A DNA stretch of 48,797 nucleotides from an uncultured Alistipes sp. (lineage in GTDB: Bacteria; Bacteroidota; Bacteroidia; Bacteroidales; Rikenellaceae), in contig UQUQ01000019.1 of assembly GCA_900544265.1 (NCBI GenBank), forward strand, positions 1-48,797, written 5' to 3'. The translations under genes were made by a program, and so were the position numbers. Under the pieces are notes generated by a model. That model worked only from the letters and a program-made list of their open reading frames with translations. It did not search any database and had not been told where the DNA came from. This document shows, piece after piece, positions 11,001 to 19,345 of this stretch; within the stretch, counting starts at the first letter, position 1; every line of letters starts with the position of its first letter.

Positions 11001-12274
11001 AGATCGTGCTCTACACGCACAACCTGCCCTACGGTGCCACGCTCTTCATGGAGGACGGTGCCGAGGTCAAGAAGGGCGACCTGATCTGCGAGTGGGATCC
11101 CTACAACGCCGTCATCATCTCGGAGTACGAGGGCAAGGCCGTCTACGACAGCGTGATCGAAGGTGTCACCTACCGCGACGAGCGCGACGAGCAGACGGGC
11201 CTCTCGGAGAAGGTGGTCATCGAGTCGAAGGACAAGACGAAGAACCCCGTCATCAAGATCCTCAACAAGGAGGGCGACGAGGTCAAGCAGTACAACCTGC
11301 CGGTTTCGGCACACATCGTCGTCAAGGACAACGCCCGCATCAAGGCTGGCGACATCCTCATCAAGATTCCGCGTGCCGTGGGCAAGTCGGGCGGCGACAT
11401 CACCGGTGGTCTGCCGCGTGTCACGGAGCTCTTCGAGGCGCGCAACCCGTCGAATCCCGCCATCGTCTCGGAGATCGACGGCGAGGTATCGTTCGGCAAG
11501 ATCAAGCGCGGTAACCGCGAGATCATCATCACCTCGAAGCAGGGCGATGTGAAGCGTTACCTCGTGCCGCTGTCGCGTCAGATCATCGTGCAGGAGAACG
11601 ACTACGTGAAGGCCGGCAGTCCGCTCTCGGACGGCGCCATCACGCCGACGGACATCCTCAACATCCTCGGCCCGACGCGCGTACAGGAGTACATCGTCAA
11701 CGAGGTGCAGGAGGTCTACCGCATGCAGGGTGTGAAGATCAACGACAAGCACTTCGAGGTGATTGTCCGCCAGATGATGTCGAAGGTCAAGATCGAGGAC
11801 CCGGGCGATACCCGCTTCTTCGAGGACCAGATCGTCGACAAGTGGGAGTTCATGGATGTCAACGACGAACTTTACGACAAGGTAGTCGTGACGGACGCCG
11901 GCGACTCCACGACGCTTCAGCCGGGTCAGATCATCTCGCTGCGCAAGCTGCGTGACGAGAATTCGAGCCTCAAGCGCCGCGATCTGAAGCCCGTGCAGGT
12001 GCGTGACATCGTTCCCGCCACCTCGACGCAGGTGCTGCAGGGTATCACCCGTGCCGCCCTGCAGACCTCGAGCTTTATCTCCGCCGCCTCGTTCCAGGAG
12101 ACGACGAAGGTGCTCAACGAAGCCGCCATCCAGGCGAAGGTCGATCCGCTGGAGAATCTGAAGGAGAACGTGATCTGCGGTCACCTGATCCCCGGCGGTA
12201 CGGGCTTGCGCGAGTACGAGAATCTCGTGGTCGGCTCGAAAGCTGAATTGGAGACGCTCCAGCAGGCCCAGTAA
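8015..12274 (+). CDS. rpoC: DNA-directed RNA polymerase subunit beta'
   Basis: The beta' subunit (1419 residues) carries the active-site magnesium. Seen in order: the N-terminal zinc finger ([20 protein letters not shown], near 8210-8265), the catalytic loop [12 protein letters not shown] near 9425, the bridge helix and trigger-loop region ([20 protein letters not shown], near 10760-10820), and the second zinc site ([13 protein letters not shown], near 10685). A large open frame on the opposite strand is a shadow of this GC-rich gene. A small hairpin follows the stop, then an unrelated lipoprotein gene. Confidence 0.99.
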   Translation: MAISKDNKPNNGYSRISIGLASPEEILAQSSGEVLKPETINYRTYKPERDGLFCERIFGPVKDYECHCGKYKRIRYKGIVCDRCGVEVTEKKVRRERMGHISLVVPVVHIWYFRSLPSKIGYLLGIPSKKLEAIIYYERYVVINAGAASEQGIERLQTLSEKEYLDVLAALPKGNQSLDDTDPNKFVAQMGAEAIYTLLKQVDLDSMSYALRHKASTETSQQRKSEALKCLNVIESFRASNGKNKPEWMVLSVIPVIPPELRPLVPLDGGRFATSDLNDLYRRVIIRNNRLKRLIEIKAPEVILRNEKRMLQEAVDSLFDNSRKSNAVKNESNRPLKSLSDSLKGKQGRFRQNLLGKRVDYSARSVIVVGPELKMHEMGIPKDMAAELYKPFVIRKLIERGIVKTVKSAKKIIDRKDPVIWGILENVIKGHPVLMNRAPTLHRLGIQAFQPKLIEGKAMQLHPLACTAFNADFDGDQMAVHLPLGNAAILEAQLLMLGSHNVLNPANGAPITVPSQDMVLGLYYITKPRKGVKGEGQVFYGPEEAIIAYNEKRADLHAVVKCLVDDLDEQGNPVRVLKETTIGRILFNQVVPKEVGYINEVLTKRSLRDIIAVVMKKAGADKVANFLDDIKDMGYKMAFQGGLSFNLDAVIIPEEKEKLVQGGYERADAIMEDYNMGLITNNERYNQIIDVWTNINSKLTKAVIDTLVKDDDGFNPVYMMLDSGARGSKEQIRQLSGMRGLMAKPQKSGVEGGQQVIENPILSNFKEGLSVLEYFISTHGARKGLADTALKTADAGYLTRRLVDVAQDVIINEEDCGTLRGLTATAIKRNDDVVQTLYDRILGRTALNDVIHPLTGEVLCKAGEEITESIAEAIEKSPLESVEIRSVLTCESRRGVCAKCYGRNLATARMVQKGEVVGVIAAQSIGEPGTQLTLRTFHVGGVAGGTAVETNVVSKYEGRLEIDELRTVKGKNAAGEAIDIVISRQSEFRIVDPKTEIVLYTHNLPYGATLFMEDGAEVKKGDLICEWDPYNAVIISEYEGKAVYDSVIEGVTYRDERDEQTGLSEKVVIESKDKTKNPVIKILNKEGDEVKQYNLPVSAHIVVKDNARIKAGDILIKIPRAVGKSGGDITGGLPRVTELFEARNPSNPAIVSEIDGEVSFGKIKRGNREIIITSKQGDVKRYLVPLSRQIIVQENDYVKAGSPLSDGAITPTDILNILGPTRVQEYIVNEVQEVYRMQGVKINDKHFEVIVRQMMSKVKIEDPGDTRFFEDQIVDKWEFMDVNDELYDKVVVTDAGDSTTLQPGQIISLRKLRDENSSLKRRDLKPVQVRDIVPATSTQVLQGITRAALQTSSFISAASFQETTKVLNEAAIQAKVDPLENLKENVICGHLIPGGTGLREYENLVVGSKAELETLQQAQ

Positions 12275-12283
12275 TCGGGCCTG

Positions 12284-12298
12284 CCGGAGATGCTCCGG
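12284..12298 (+). terminator. Weak hairpin after rpoC
   Basis: CCGGAG and CTCCGG pair around a 3-base loop 10 bases after the rpoC stop. The T-rich stretch (GTTTAGGTTTTTTG) begins only 7 bases later, so this is a doubtful terminator. Confidence 0.35.
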
Positions 12299-12347
12299 AA
12301 TGCTGTTTAGGTTTTTTGAAATCCCTAACCTTTTAAATAGCGTTTAT

Positions 12348-14198
12348 ATGAAAAAGTTCTACTTGTTCTTTGCGGCGGCTTTGATGGCCCTTGTATCGTG
12401 TTCCGATGATCCCGAAACGCCAGTTCGGGTGCCGGAGATTGTTGTGAATACCCCGCAGATTACCGTCGATGCGGAAGAGGCTTCCTACTCTTTTGCCTAC
12501 GAAGTGGTCAATCCGTCCAGCACGGGCGTCCTGACCGTAGAGAGCAGTGCCGACTGGCTGGTCTATGTGTCCCATACGGAGAGTGAAATCAACTATGGGG
12601 TTACTGTGTGGGAGAATTCGGAGGAGTCACGGTCGGCTGTGCTGACGCTGAAGTATCCCGGAGCCGAGGATGTCCAGGTTACGGTCGTCCAACTTCAGAA
12701 GGAATTGGCGGCGTGTCCCGTGGAGATGCACATCCTCGATGTAAGTTACTATTATGCCAACATTACGTGGTTTCCGTCGAGCGACGATATTCAGTATCTC
12801 TCGTTCGTGATGGAGAAGTCCGTCTATGACGGTTACGAAAGCGAGACCAAGCTCTTCGAGGACGATCTTGCGTATCTGCAGTCCCGTGCCGCTTCGCTGG
12901 ATATCTCTCTGGAGGATTATCTGCTGGGCTTCGACGCGCTCTACAGCGGAGGCATGACCAATCAGGTCTCCGGCCGCAAGCCCAACACGGAGTATGTGGT
13001 CTATTGCTATTCGGTCGAGCTGCGCGACGGTACGCTCGTGCGCACGAGTGCCGTAGGTACCGTGTCGTTCAAGACCAAGGAGCTCGTGATGCACGAGGCC
13101 GACTTCAACTTCAGTGCGGACATGCACTCGAACCGGATGACGCTCAGCGTTACGTCGGGATCGAATGATTTCCGTTTCGGAGTGGACCTGTTCACCGAGT
13201 CGGAGTACGCCGCGTTCGGCAGCCCCGAGGAGGCGGCAAGCGAGCTGATCCGGCGGCTCGCCACCTATGTGAACATGGGCGGCATGTCGTGGGATCAGGT
13301 CACCTATCTGAATCAGGCGACCAAGGAGTATCCCGACCTGGTGGCCGGACGCAAGTACTACGCCGTAGCCTGCGGTGTGGATGACGGAACGCTCATCTCC
13401 AATGTTGCTGTTCAGGAGTATACCGTGCCGATGCCGGAGATTACCGACAACTGCACCTTCACGGTCGACTTCACGCGGATGGCACCTACGGAGGTGGACT
13501 TTACGGTGACCCCGACCAATGCGGCCACGCGCTACCTGGCCGTTATTGACGAAGCTGCCGACCTCGCGTCCACGACCAGCGAGGCCTATGCGGCCGAGCT
13601 GCTCTACCGCATGAACTACTATGATGCGGTGGACTGGACGAACACGTCGTATCTCTTTACGGGTGAGCACACCTTCAACTCGCATTCGGATGTCGTAAAT
13701 CCGGAGTACCTCAAGGCCGAGACGGACTATGTGCTGCTTGTCTTCGGCGTGGACGGCTACGGCGAGCGGACGACGAAGATTTTCACCGCCGACTTCACGA
13801 CGCCGCTGACCGAGCAGAAGGCGATGACGATCGATATCCAGATCACGAGTGTCGAGGCTCGGGCCATCAATGCCGTGTTTACCCCGTCCGATGAAACGGC
13901 CAACTATCACTACGACGCCTATCCGATCGAAGATTACGAGGGTTCCACTCCCGAGGAGTTCATGGAGTATGTGATTTCGATCAACGGCGAGTGGCTGTCG
14001 CTCTATCAGGGGACGCAGGAGCATCGCTTCTCGTATTACTTCCCCCGTGAGGAGTATGTGGTATTCGCATTCGGCTACGACGGGGCAGTGACCTCCGATC
14101 TCTACCTCAAGCACGTGAATATGACCACGGGCGAGGTGACGGAGATGGGTGTCATCCCGCAGGCAGTGGCTCAGAAGTACCTTGCCGGTAAGTTTTAA
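12348..14198 (+). CDS. Surface lipoprotein with BACON-type domain
   Basis: A 616-residue predicted lipoprotein of unknown function. The start MKKFYLFFAAALMALVSCSD at 12348 gives a clean signal peptide with lipobox LVSC (Cys18); the frame is open further upstream but without a signal. Residues of about 35-125 resemble a BACON domain (SSADWLVYVS and later VTVVQLQK), an immunoglobulin-like fold common in Bacteroidetes surface proteins that bind glycans or mucin. The rest has at least three related segments, each with an extended beta pattern and phrases such as GRKPNTEYVVYCY, AGRKYYAVACGVDD and AETDYVLLVFGVDGYG, suggesting fibronectin-III-like repeats. No catalytic motif was recognised. It has no SusC/D neighbour. 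Surface location is inferred from the lipobox and an acidic SDDPE stretch after the Cys. Confidence 0.8.
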   Translation: MKKFYLFFAAALMALVSCSDDPETPVRVPEIVVNTPQITVDAEEASYSFAYEVVNPSSTGVLTVESSADWLVYVSHTESEINYGVTVWENSEESRSAVLTLKYPGAEDVQVTVVQLQKELAACPVEMHILDVSYYYANITWFPSSDDIQYLSFVMEKSVYDGYESETKLFEDDLAYLQSRAASLDISLEDYLLGFDALYSGGMTNQVSGRKPNTEYVVYCYSVELRDGTLVRTSAVGTVSFKTKELVMHEADFNFSADMHSNRMTLSVTSGSNDFRFGVDLFTESEYAAFGSPEEAASELIRRLATYVNMGGMSWDQVTYLNQATKEYPDLVAGRKYYAVACGVDDGTLISNVAVQEYTVPMPEITDNCTFTVDFTRMAPTEVDFTVTPTNAATRYLAVIDEAADLASTTSEAYAAELLYRMNYYDAVDWTNTSYLFTGEHTFNSHSDVVNPEYLKAETDYVLLVFGVDGYGERTTKIFTADFTTPLTEQKAMTIDIQITSVEARAINAVFTPSDETANYHYDAYPIEDYEGSTPEEFMEYVISINGEWLSLYQGTQEHRFSYYFPREEYVVFAFGYDGAVTSDLYLKHVNMTTGEVTEMGVIPQAVAQKYLAGKF

Positions 14199-14216
14199 CC
14201 GATACCCTGTTTGATA

Positions 14217-14250
14217 AGGGGGCCGTGTGAAGCGCACACGGCCCCCTTTT
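14217..14250 (+). terminator. Strong terminator after the BACON lipoprotein gene
   Basis: An 11-bp perfect stem (GGGGCCGTGTG, 14219-14229, with CACACGGCCCC, 14235-14245) with loop AAGCG is followed by TTTTCTTTTG. It starts about 20 bases after the stop. Confidence 0.9.
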
Positions 14251-14297
14251 CTTTTGTTTCAGTCTGTACGGGAGCGTATCCCCCGGTGCGCTTAATC

Positions 14298-14480
14298 GAC
14301 CGATCCGTCGGCCCGCTTTTTGACCGGTGCGTCCTGTCTCTTGGCCGGTCTGTCCCGCCTCTTGGCCGCTCTTGACCGGGCCGTCAGCCCGCCTTTTGGT
14401 CGGTCTGTCCTGCCCGGCTTTGGGCCGATCCGTCACCCCGTCAGCCTGGCCGGACAGTCCGGCCGACCGGGGTGCCGGCC
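14298..14480. repeat. Degenerate GC-rich short tandem repeats
   Basis: Roughly eight imperfect units of 20-25 bp built on a core like CCGGTCTGTCC...GCC.CTTTTG follow one another. No credible gene is present. It lies between two convergent lipoprotein genes, beyond the strong terminator. Similar GC-rich degenerate repeats occur elsewhere in intergenic DNA of this window. Confidence 0.6.
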
Positions 14481-14579
14481 TTGTCGTATGCGGGGGGCCG
14501 GATCGTGCGGGCGGGGCATGCCGCACTGAAGTGGTCCTGCCGTCCGGACTCCGCTGTCGCTGCGGGGCCTGACGACGAG

Positions 14580-14712
14580 CGGGGGGGGGGGGGGGGGGGG
14601 CCCCCCCCCCCGGGGGGGGGGGGGGGGGGGGGGGGGGCGGCCGCCGGGGGGGGCCCCCCCCGCCCCCCCGCCGGGGGGGGGGGGGGGCCCCCCGGGGGGG
14701 GGGGGGGGGTTT
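14580..14712. other. Poly-G/poly-C block, probable sequencing or assembly artefact
   Basis: About 130 bases consist almost only of long G runs (20 and more) alternating with C runs, then TTTT. Nothing else in the window resembles it. Such blocks arise when low-signal poly-G reads are built into an assembly, so the true sequence and length of this interval are unknown. It falls where a terminator for the pectate lyase gene would be expected. Confidence 0.8.
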
Positions 14713-14752
14713 TCGCCGCCCCCCCCGCTTTGCTTGTGGGCTGTTGTGCGAA

Positions 14753-17716
14753 TCAGAAGGCGACCGTCTCGCCGTTGATCGTCACGTTGCCGAAGACAGC
14801 CGTGGCGCTGTCGCTGTTGCTGCCGCTGCTGACGGCCACTCCCAGGCAGAGGGTTTCGGGCAGCCCGCCGTCGAATTGCTCCGTGCGGACCTTGCCGAAG
14901 GTGGCGCCGCCGTCGAGCGAGTAGGAGAGCGAGCAGCTGTCGCCCGTGCGCTCGATCCGAAGCACCGGCTTCGCCCCTTCGACGCTCTCCGCCGGAGCGG
15001 TCAGCGTGCCGCGCGAGGCGTTCTCCACGGCGGTGCGGACCGAGCGGTAGAAGCTCATCGCGGGCCCTTGGGCCGCCATGACGTGCAGGAAGGCCGTGCC
15101 CGTGGCCGAGCGGTCGGGGGTCAGCAGCAGTCCGGCGAGCGACTGGTTGCTCGTGCCGGGGGTATCGAAGGACTCGACGGTCACGGTGGCCGTGAAGTCG
15201 CCCGTCACCTCGCGGTAGACGTAGCCGAAGTTCTGGCCGCCGCTCTCGAACTTGCCGCGGGCGGTGAGCGTCAGCAGCCCGCCCTCGGTCGAGGCCGTGG
15301 CTGCGGCGTCGCCGCACGAGAGGGCCGTCCATCCGTTGCCCAGGTCGATGCCGCCCTGCGGCTCCTCGGGATCGGTGCCCGGGTCGGTTCCCGGATCGGG
15401 CTCCGTCGTGATGCCGCCGTTGTCCACCTCGACGGGAGCCGAGGCGTAGTCGGCGAGCTTGCCGGCGCCGGCGCCGGCGGGAACGATCGTCGCCAGCTGG
15501 TCGGCCGGATCGACGATGTAGTCGTAGGCGGGCTTGAAGTCGTCGTAGGTATAGGGTGTGGCGAGCCGCTCACCGTCGTAGGCCTTGTACTCGACGTTGG
15601 TCAGCGGGTAGGGTTCGGTGGCATTTGCCGGGCGGTTCTCGAAGACGTTGGCGCGGGCGTAGAGGAAGCCGGCGAGCGATCCTTCGAGGTTCGAGACCCA
15701 GCTGCTGCCCTCCTGCTTGGCCGGGAAGGTGCAGATGTCGGTCGGGAGCCGCACGCCGTCGAAGAGGTTGTCCTCGACGAGTACCATGGCGCCGTAGGCG
15801 CTGCCCACGCCGTAGGTCGAGACTTCGCGGAAGAAGTTGTTGTAGACGTGCACGCGGCCGTAGCGCACGCGCGGATGGCGCGACGACGAGGCGTCGAAGT
15901 AGTTGTGGTGGAACGTCGCCGTGATGGCCGCATCGCCCGTGGCGCTGTTCGAGTGGCCCACCAGGCACGACTTCTGCGTCTTGATGAAGTGGCACCACGA
16001 GACCGTCACGTCGTGCGAGGCGTGCGTGATGTCGCACGAACCGTCCTCGTAGTCCTTCGTCTGGTTCATCGACTCGAAGGTGCAGTGGTCGACCCAGATG
16101 TGGTGGCTCTCCTGCATCGAGATGCCGTCGGCGCCGTTGTCGGCCTTGGGCATCTTGATGTAGATGTTGCGGATGATGACGTTCTCGGCCTCGTTGAGGA
16201 AGAAGCCGACGTTCTCCATCACGAAGCCCTCCGTGCCGTAGATCGAGAGGTTGCCCGTGCGCTTGATGTCGAACCAGGGGCTGCCGCTGCCGCGGCCCTC
16301 GTCGCTGTGGAACGTACCGCTCAGGTAGACGATCGCGGGGGTCATCTCCTTGTTCTTCTCGCGCAGGCGCAGCCATTCGCCGAACTTGTGCCCGTCGTCG
16401 AAGTGGTGGATGTGCTCCGGCGTGGCCGCCTCGCCGCCGGTCGTGCCCGCAGCGTAGCCGTAGAGGCGGTCGAGCTCGACCGTGCCCGTCGTGGGCGGCA
16501 CCTCGGGCGTGGGTTCCCCGCCTTCGCCGCCCGCCAGCTGTGCCACGACGACCGTGCGCGTGAGGCTGCCGCTCGTGAGCGTGATGACGGCCGAACGGGT
16601 TGCCCCGAGGTTTTCGGTCACGTGGAAGAAGAGGTGGTCGACGCGCAGGGCGCGGGTCTCGACGCGCGAGAGCCACGTCTCGGCGCCCGACTCGATCGTG
16701 ACCGTGTAGTCGAGGTTCGTCTCGACGGGGACGGTCAGCTGCTGCTCCTCGGCACTCACCTCACAGCTTTCGGCTACGGTGATGACGCCCTGCTCGAAGG
16801 TGAGGGCCGCCATGGCCGTGCGGCTGTTGTCGGCCGCGAAGACCAGCACCTTGGTGTATTCGTCGATCGCCTCGGGATCGGACGTGAAGAGCGAGATCAC
16901 CCCTTCCGTCGGGCCCGACGCGACGGCCTTGGCCTTCACGACTGCCGAGGAGAGCACCTCGATCTGCACCTCGCCGTCGGCGCCCGTCACCGTGTAGGGC
17001 ACCTCGACCGGCGAGTCGGCCGTCAGGGCGCAGCTTGTCTGTGCCAGCTCGATGCTGAGGCGCGCCGCTTTCGGTACGGTGATCGTTGTGCCGTCGGAGA
17101 GCGTGAAGGTGACCGACGTCTCGTCCTGCGTGACGCTCTGGAAGAGGGAGTCGCCGCCCTCGCCCGTGGCCTTGCCGAGCTGCTCCCAGCTCTGCCCGCC
17201 ATCGGTCGAGACCCACCAGTAGCCCTCCTCGATCTTCAGCTGCGGCGTCGTGCCCGCTGCGCCGGGCTCTCCCGCAGGGCCCTGGGCCGCGATGCGGTTG
17301 CCTTTGCTGTCGGTCAGCCACTCGCCGTCGATCGTCCAGTAGTAGACGCCGCCATCCTCTTCGACGCCGATGACGGGCGTCGAACCGTCGTCGCCCTTGT
17401 CGCCCTTGTCACCGTCGGAGCCGTTCGTGCCGTTGTAGATCGTGATGGTGGTTCCGTCGGTGAAGGTGATGCGGTATCCCGAACGCTCCTCCTCGACGAA
17501 GGGGGTGACGCTCTCGATCAGGGTGCCCCGCTCGATCGAGTTGACGATCGTCCGGAGCGCGACGATCTCGTCGTTGAGTTCGTCGCAGCGCTCCTCGAGC
17601 GCTTCGATCCGGTCCTCCAGATCTCCGACCCACGTGCGCAGCGGGTCGTCGTTGTAGTTGCCGCAGGCGGCCAGCCACATCGGGATGGCAAGCAGCATCG
17701 GTAGCAGTTTTCTCAT
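14753..17716 (-). CDS. Secreted pectate lyase (PL1-like) lipoprotein with DUF4988 N-terminus
   Basis: A 987-residue lipoprotein (start MRKLLPMLLAIPMWLAAC, lipobox Cys18; an in-frame TTG nine bases upstream is less likely). After the Cys comes a coiled coil (about residues 25-60, LEDRIEALEERCDELNDEI). A DUF4988-like segment with collagen-like repeats follows (GDKGDKGDDG near 105; GPAGEPGAAG near 145), then Ig/BACON-like regions to about 400. A right-handed beta-helix pectate lyase domain spans about 415-740. It shows IWVDHCTF near 545 and SRHPRVRYGR near 612; the latter holds the catalytic Arg-x-Pro-x-x-Arg pattern of PL1. The last 200 residues form a beta-rich module, perhaps carbohydrate-binding. 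The expected reaction is calcium-dependent beta-elimination of polygalacturonate at the cell surface. The gene stands alone, without SusC/D partners. Confidence 0.88.
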   Translation of the reverse strand: MRKLLPMLLAIPMWLAACGNYNDDPLRTWVGDLEDRIEALEERCDELNDEIVALRTIVNSIERGTLIESVTPFVEEERSGYRITFTDGTTITIYNGTNGSDGDKGDKGDDGSTPVIGVEEDGGVYYWTIDGEWLTDSKGNRIAAQGPAGEPGAAGTTPQLKIEEGYWWVSTDGGQSWEQLGKATGEGGDSLFQSVTQDETSVTFTLSDGTTITVPKAARLSIELAQTSCALTADSPVEVPYTVTGADGEVQIEVLSSAVVKAKAVASGPTEGVISLFTSDPEAIDEYTKVLVFAADNSRTAMAALTFEQGVITVAESCEVSAEEQQLTVPVETNLDYTVTIESGAETWLSRVETRALRVDHLFFHVTENLGATRSAVITLTSGSLTRTVVVAQLAGGEGGEPTPEVPPTTGTVELDRLYGYAAGTTGGEAATPEHIHHFDDGHKFGEWLRLREKNKEMTPAIVYLSGTFHSDEGRGSGSPWFDIKRTGNLSIYGTEGFVMENVGFFLNEAENVIIRNIYIKMPKADNGADGISMQESHHIWVDHCTFESMNQTKDYEDGSCDITHASHDVTVSWCHFIKTQKSCLVGHSNSATGDAAITATFHHNYFDASSSRHPRVRYGRVHVYNNFFREVSTYGVGSAYGAMVLVEDNLFDGVRLPTDICTFPAKQEGSSWVSNLEGSLAGFLYARANVFENRPANATEPYPLTNVEYKAYDGERLATPYTYDDFKPAYDYIVDPADQLATIVPAGAGAGKLADYASAPVEVDNGGITTEPDPGTDPGTDPEEPQGGIDLGNGWTALSCGDAAATASTEGGLLTLTARGKFESGGQNFGYVYREVTGDFTATVTVESFDTPGTSNQSLAGLLLTPDRSATGTAFLHVMAAQGPAMSFYRSVRTAVENASRGTLTAPAESVEGAKPVLRIERTGDSCSLSYSLDGGATFGKVRTEQFDGGLPETLCLGVAVSSGSNSDSATAVFGNVTINGETVAF

Positions 17717-17746
17717 GGTTTGCAAGTTAAGGTTGTTGGTTTATGG

Positions 17747-17754
17747 CAAAGTTA
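17747..17754 (-). promoter_or_regulatory. -7 element for the pectate lyase gene
   Basis: TAACTTTG on the minus strand fits the Bacteroidetes -7 consensus TAnnTTTG and lies 30 bases before the start codon. No clear -33 TTTG was found at the usual distance. Confidence 0.55.
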
Positions 17755-17799
17755 ATCCGTATGGCTCGCCGCGACCCGGATTTTTTGACCGAAGGGTGG

Positions 17800-17837
17800 A
17801 AAAAATTGCCGCATGCGACGGGCGGGCCGCATGCGGC
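17800..17837 (-). terminator. Terminator after L-serine dehydratase
   Basis: On the minus strand GCCGCATGC (17837-17829) pairs with GCATGCGGC (17816-17808) and is followed by AATTTTTT. It begins about 33 bases beyond the stop. Confidence 0.8.
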
Positions 17838-17870
17838 GTATCTCCGGATTCCGGTGCCGCGGCGGCCCGC

Positions 17871-19073
17871 TCAATGGCGGTCGTAGCGTTTGGCCAGTCC
17901 GCCTTCGGAGGTCTCGCGGTAGAGGCTCGGGAGGTTGTGGCCCGTCTCGTTCATCACCTCGACGACCTTGTCGTAGCTCACCAGGTGCGCGCCGTCCGAA
18001 AGCGTGGCGTAGATGTTGGCGTCGAGGGCCCGGGCCGCGGCGATGGCGTTGCGCTCGATGCAGGGGACCTGCACCAGTCCGCAGACGGGGTCGCACGTCA
18101 GTCCGAGGTGGTGTTCGAGCCCCATCTCCGCGGCGTATTCGATCTGCGAGGGGGTGCCGCCGAAGAGCTGGCAGGCGGCCGCCGCGGCCATGGCGCAGGC
18201 GACGCCGACCTCGCCCTGGCAGCCGACCTCGGCCCCCGAGATCGACGAGTTGGTCTTGGCGACGTTGCCGAACAGTCCCGCCGTGGCCAGCGCGCGCAGG
18301 ATGCGGATGCGCAGGAAGTCGCGCGAGGTGGCCAGGTGGTAGAGTACTGCCGGCACGACGCCGCTCGATCCGCACGTCGGGGCCGTGACCACGACGCCGC
18401 CCGAGGCGTTCTCCTCCGACGTGGCCAGCGCGTAGGCGTAGATCTTGGCCCGCGACTTGAGCGAGTCGGTGTAGCTCTTCGACTTGACCCAGTAGGTGCT
18501 GGCCTTGCGGGCGACCTTCAGGCCGCCGGGCAGCACGCCGTCGTTGTTGAGCCCCTGTTCGATCGTGCGGCACATCTGTGTCCAGATCGTGTCGAGGTAG
18601 TCCCAGATTTCGGGCCCTTCGCAGTCGTTGACATACTCCCAGTAGGTCTTGCCCTCGTGGTAGCACCACTCCTTGATCTCGGAGATCCGGCTCATCGGGT
18701 AGACGTTGTCCGGGACGTCGAGCCGCGACGTCTCGTTGGCCAGCGCCCCGCCGCCGATGCTGTATATCTTCCATTCGTCGACCGTCCTGCCGTCGCGCAG
18801 CCCCTCGAAGAGCATGCCGTTGGGGTGGAACGGCAGCACGATCTCGGGCTTCCAGACGATCTCGGTCGGGGCCAGCGGTTCGAGCACCTGTTTGATGGCC
18901 ACATCCGTGAGGTGGCCCTTGCCCGTGGCGGCGAGCGATCCGTAGAGCGTCACGCGGTAGGCGTCGACGTCGCGGCAGCGCGCCGCGAAGCGTTCCGCCG
19001 CCTTTTTGGGCCCCATCGTGTGGCTGCTCGAGGGGCCGTTGCCGATCTTGTAGAGTTCTTTGAGCGATTCCAT
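17871..19073 (-). CDS. sdaA: L-serine ammonia-lyase (iron-sulfur type, single chain)
   Basis: Deaminates L-serine to pyruvate and ammonia with a [4Fe-4S] cluster that acts as a Lewis acid. The 400-residue protein has both parts fused in one chain. The N-terminal beta-part has GNGPSSSHTMGP (residues 11-22), the alpha-part has APTCGSSGVVPA, the Cys-containing GCQGEVGVACAMAAAAACQL, and LTCDPVCGLVQVPCIERNA, where cluster cysteines are expected. ATG at 19073 gives the usual family start MESLKELYKIGNGPSSSH. It is monocistronic between two terminators on the same strand. No transporter is adjacent. Confidence 0.95.
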   Translation of the reverse strand: MESLKELYKIGNGPSSSHTMGPKKAAERFAARCRDVDAYRVTLYGSLAATGKGHLTDVAIKQVLEPLAPTEIVWKPEIVLPFHPNGMLFEGLRDGRTVDEWKIYSIGGGALANETSRLDVPDNVYPMSRISEIKEWCYHEGKTYWEYVNDCEGPEIWDYLDTIWTQMCRTIEQGLNNDGVLPGGLKVARKASTYWVKSKSYTDSLKSRAKIYAYALATSEENASGGVVVTAPTCGSSGVVPAVLYHLATSRDFLRIRILRALATAGLFGNVAKTNSSISGAEVGCQGEVGVACAMAAAAACQLFGGTPSQIEYAAEMGLEHHLGLTCDPVCGLVQVPCIERNAIAAARALDANIYATLSDGAHLVSYDKVVEVMNETGHNLPSLYRETSEGGLAKRYDRH

Positions 19074-19148
19074 GAAATGCCTTTTTGGTAACGGACAATA
19101 TCCGCCGCGGCGGTCCGGCTTGTCGCTCCGGCACGCGGCGTATTTCCG

Positions 19149-19179
19149 AAAAAACGGGAGAAAGCCCGGCTTTCTCCCG
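19149..19179 (-). terminator. Terminator after tRNA-Arg
   Basis: A 10-bp perfect stem (CGGGAGAAAG with CTTTCTCCCG) is followed on the minus strand by TTTTTT. It lies 17 bases beyond the tRNA-Arg 3' end and separates it from sdaA. Confidence 0.9.
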
Positions 19180-19195
19180 CCTCATCCGTCCGTTG

Positions 19196-19267
19196 TAGCC
19201 TCACCGCGACTCGAACGCGAATTTAGGGTTTAGGAAACCCTCGTTCTATCCCTTGAACTATGAGGCC
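19196..19267 (-). tRNA. tRNA-Arg (anticodon CCT)
   Basis: On the minus strand the acceptor arms GGCCTCA and TGAGGCT pair (first pair G-U) with discriminator A. The anticodon stem AGGGT/ACCCT holds loop TTCCTAA with anticodon CCT, and the T-arm has CGCG/CGCG with GTTCGAGT. CCA is not encoded. Confidence 0.95.
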
Positions 19268-19305
19268 CTGCAATCAATGCGGTGCATCCCCGAAGGAACG
19301 CACCG

Positions 19306-19313
19306 CAAAGATA
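19306..19313 (-). promoter_or_regulatory. -7 element for tRNA-Arg
   Basis: TATCTTTG on the minus strand, 38 bases before the tRNA, matches TAnnTTTG exactly. No clear -33 element is seen. Confidence 0.55.
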
Positions 19314-19345
19314 GTGAAAAAATCCGTTATCGGATATCGGAGTCG

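Noticed and set aside
7862..12184. A 1440-codon open frame on the minus strand opposite rpoC, and similar long frames opposite rpoB, the pectate lyase and cydA
   Set aside because: GC-rich codon bias leaves the opposite strand without stops; the translations are Arg/His/Val/Leu-rich with no family resemblance, while the other strand encodes clear conserved proteins.
14744..17704. A 986-codon gene on the + strand across the pectate lyase
   Set aside because: It mirrors the lyase gene, has no recognisable domain, and begins inside the low-quality region.
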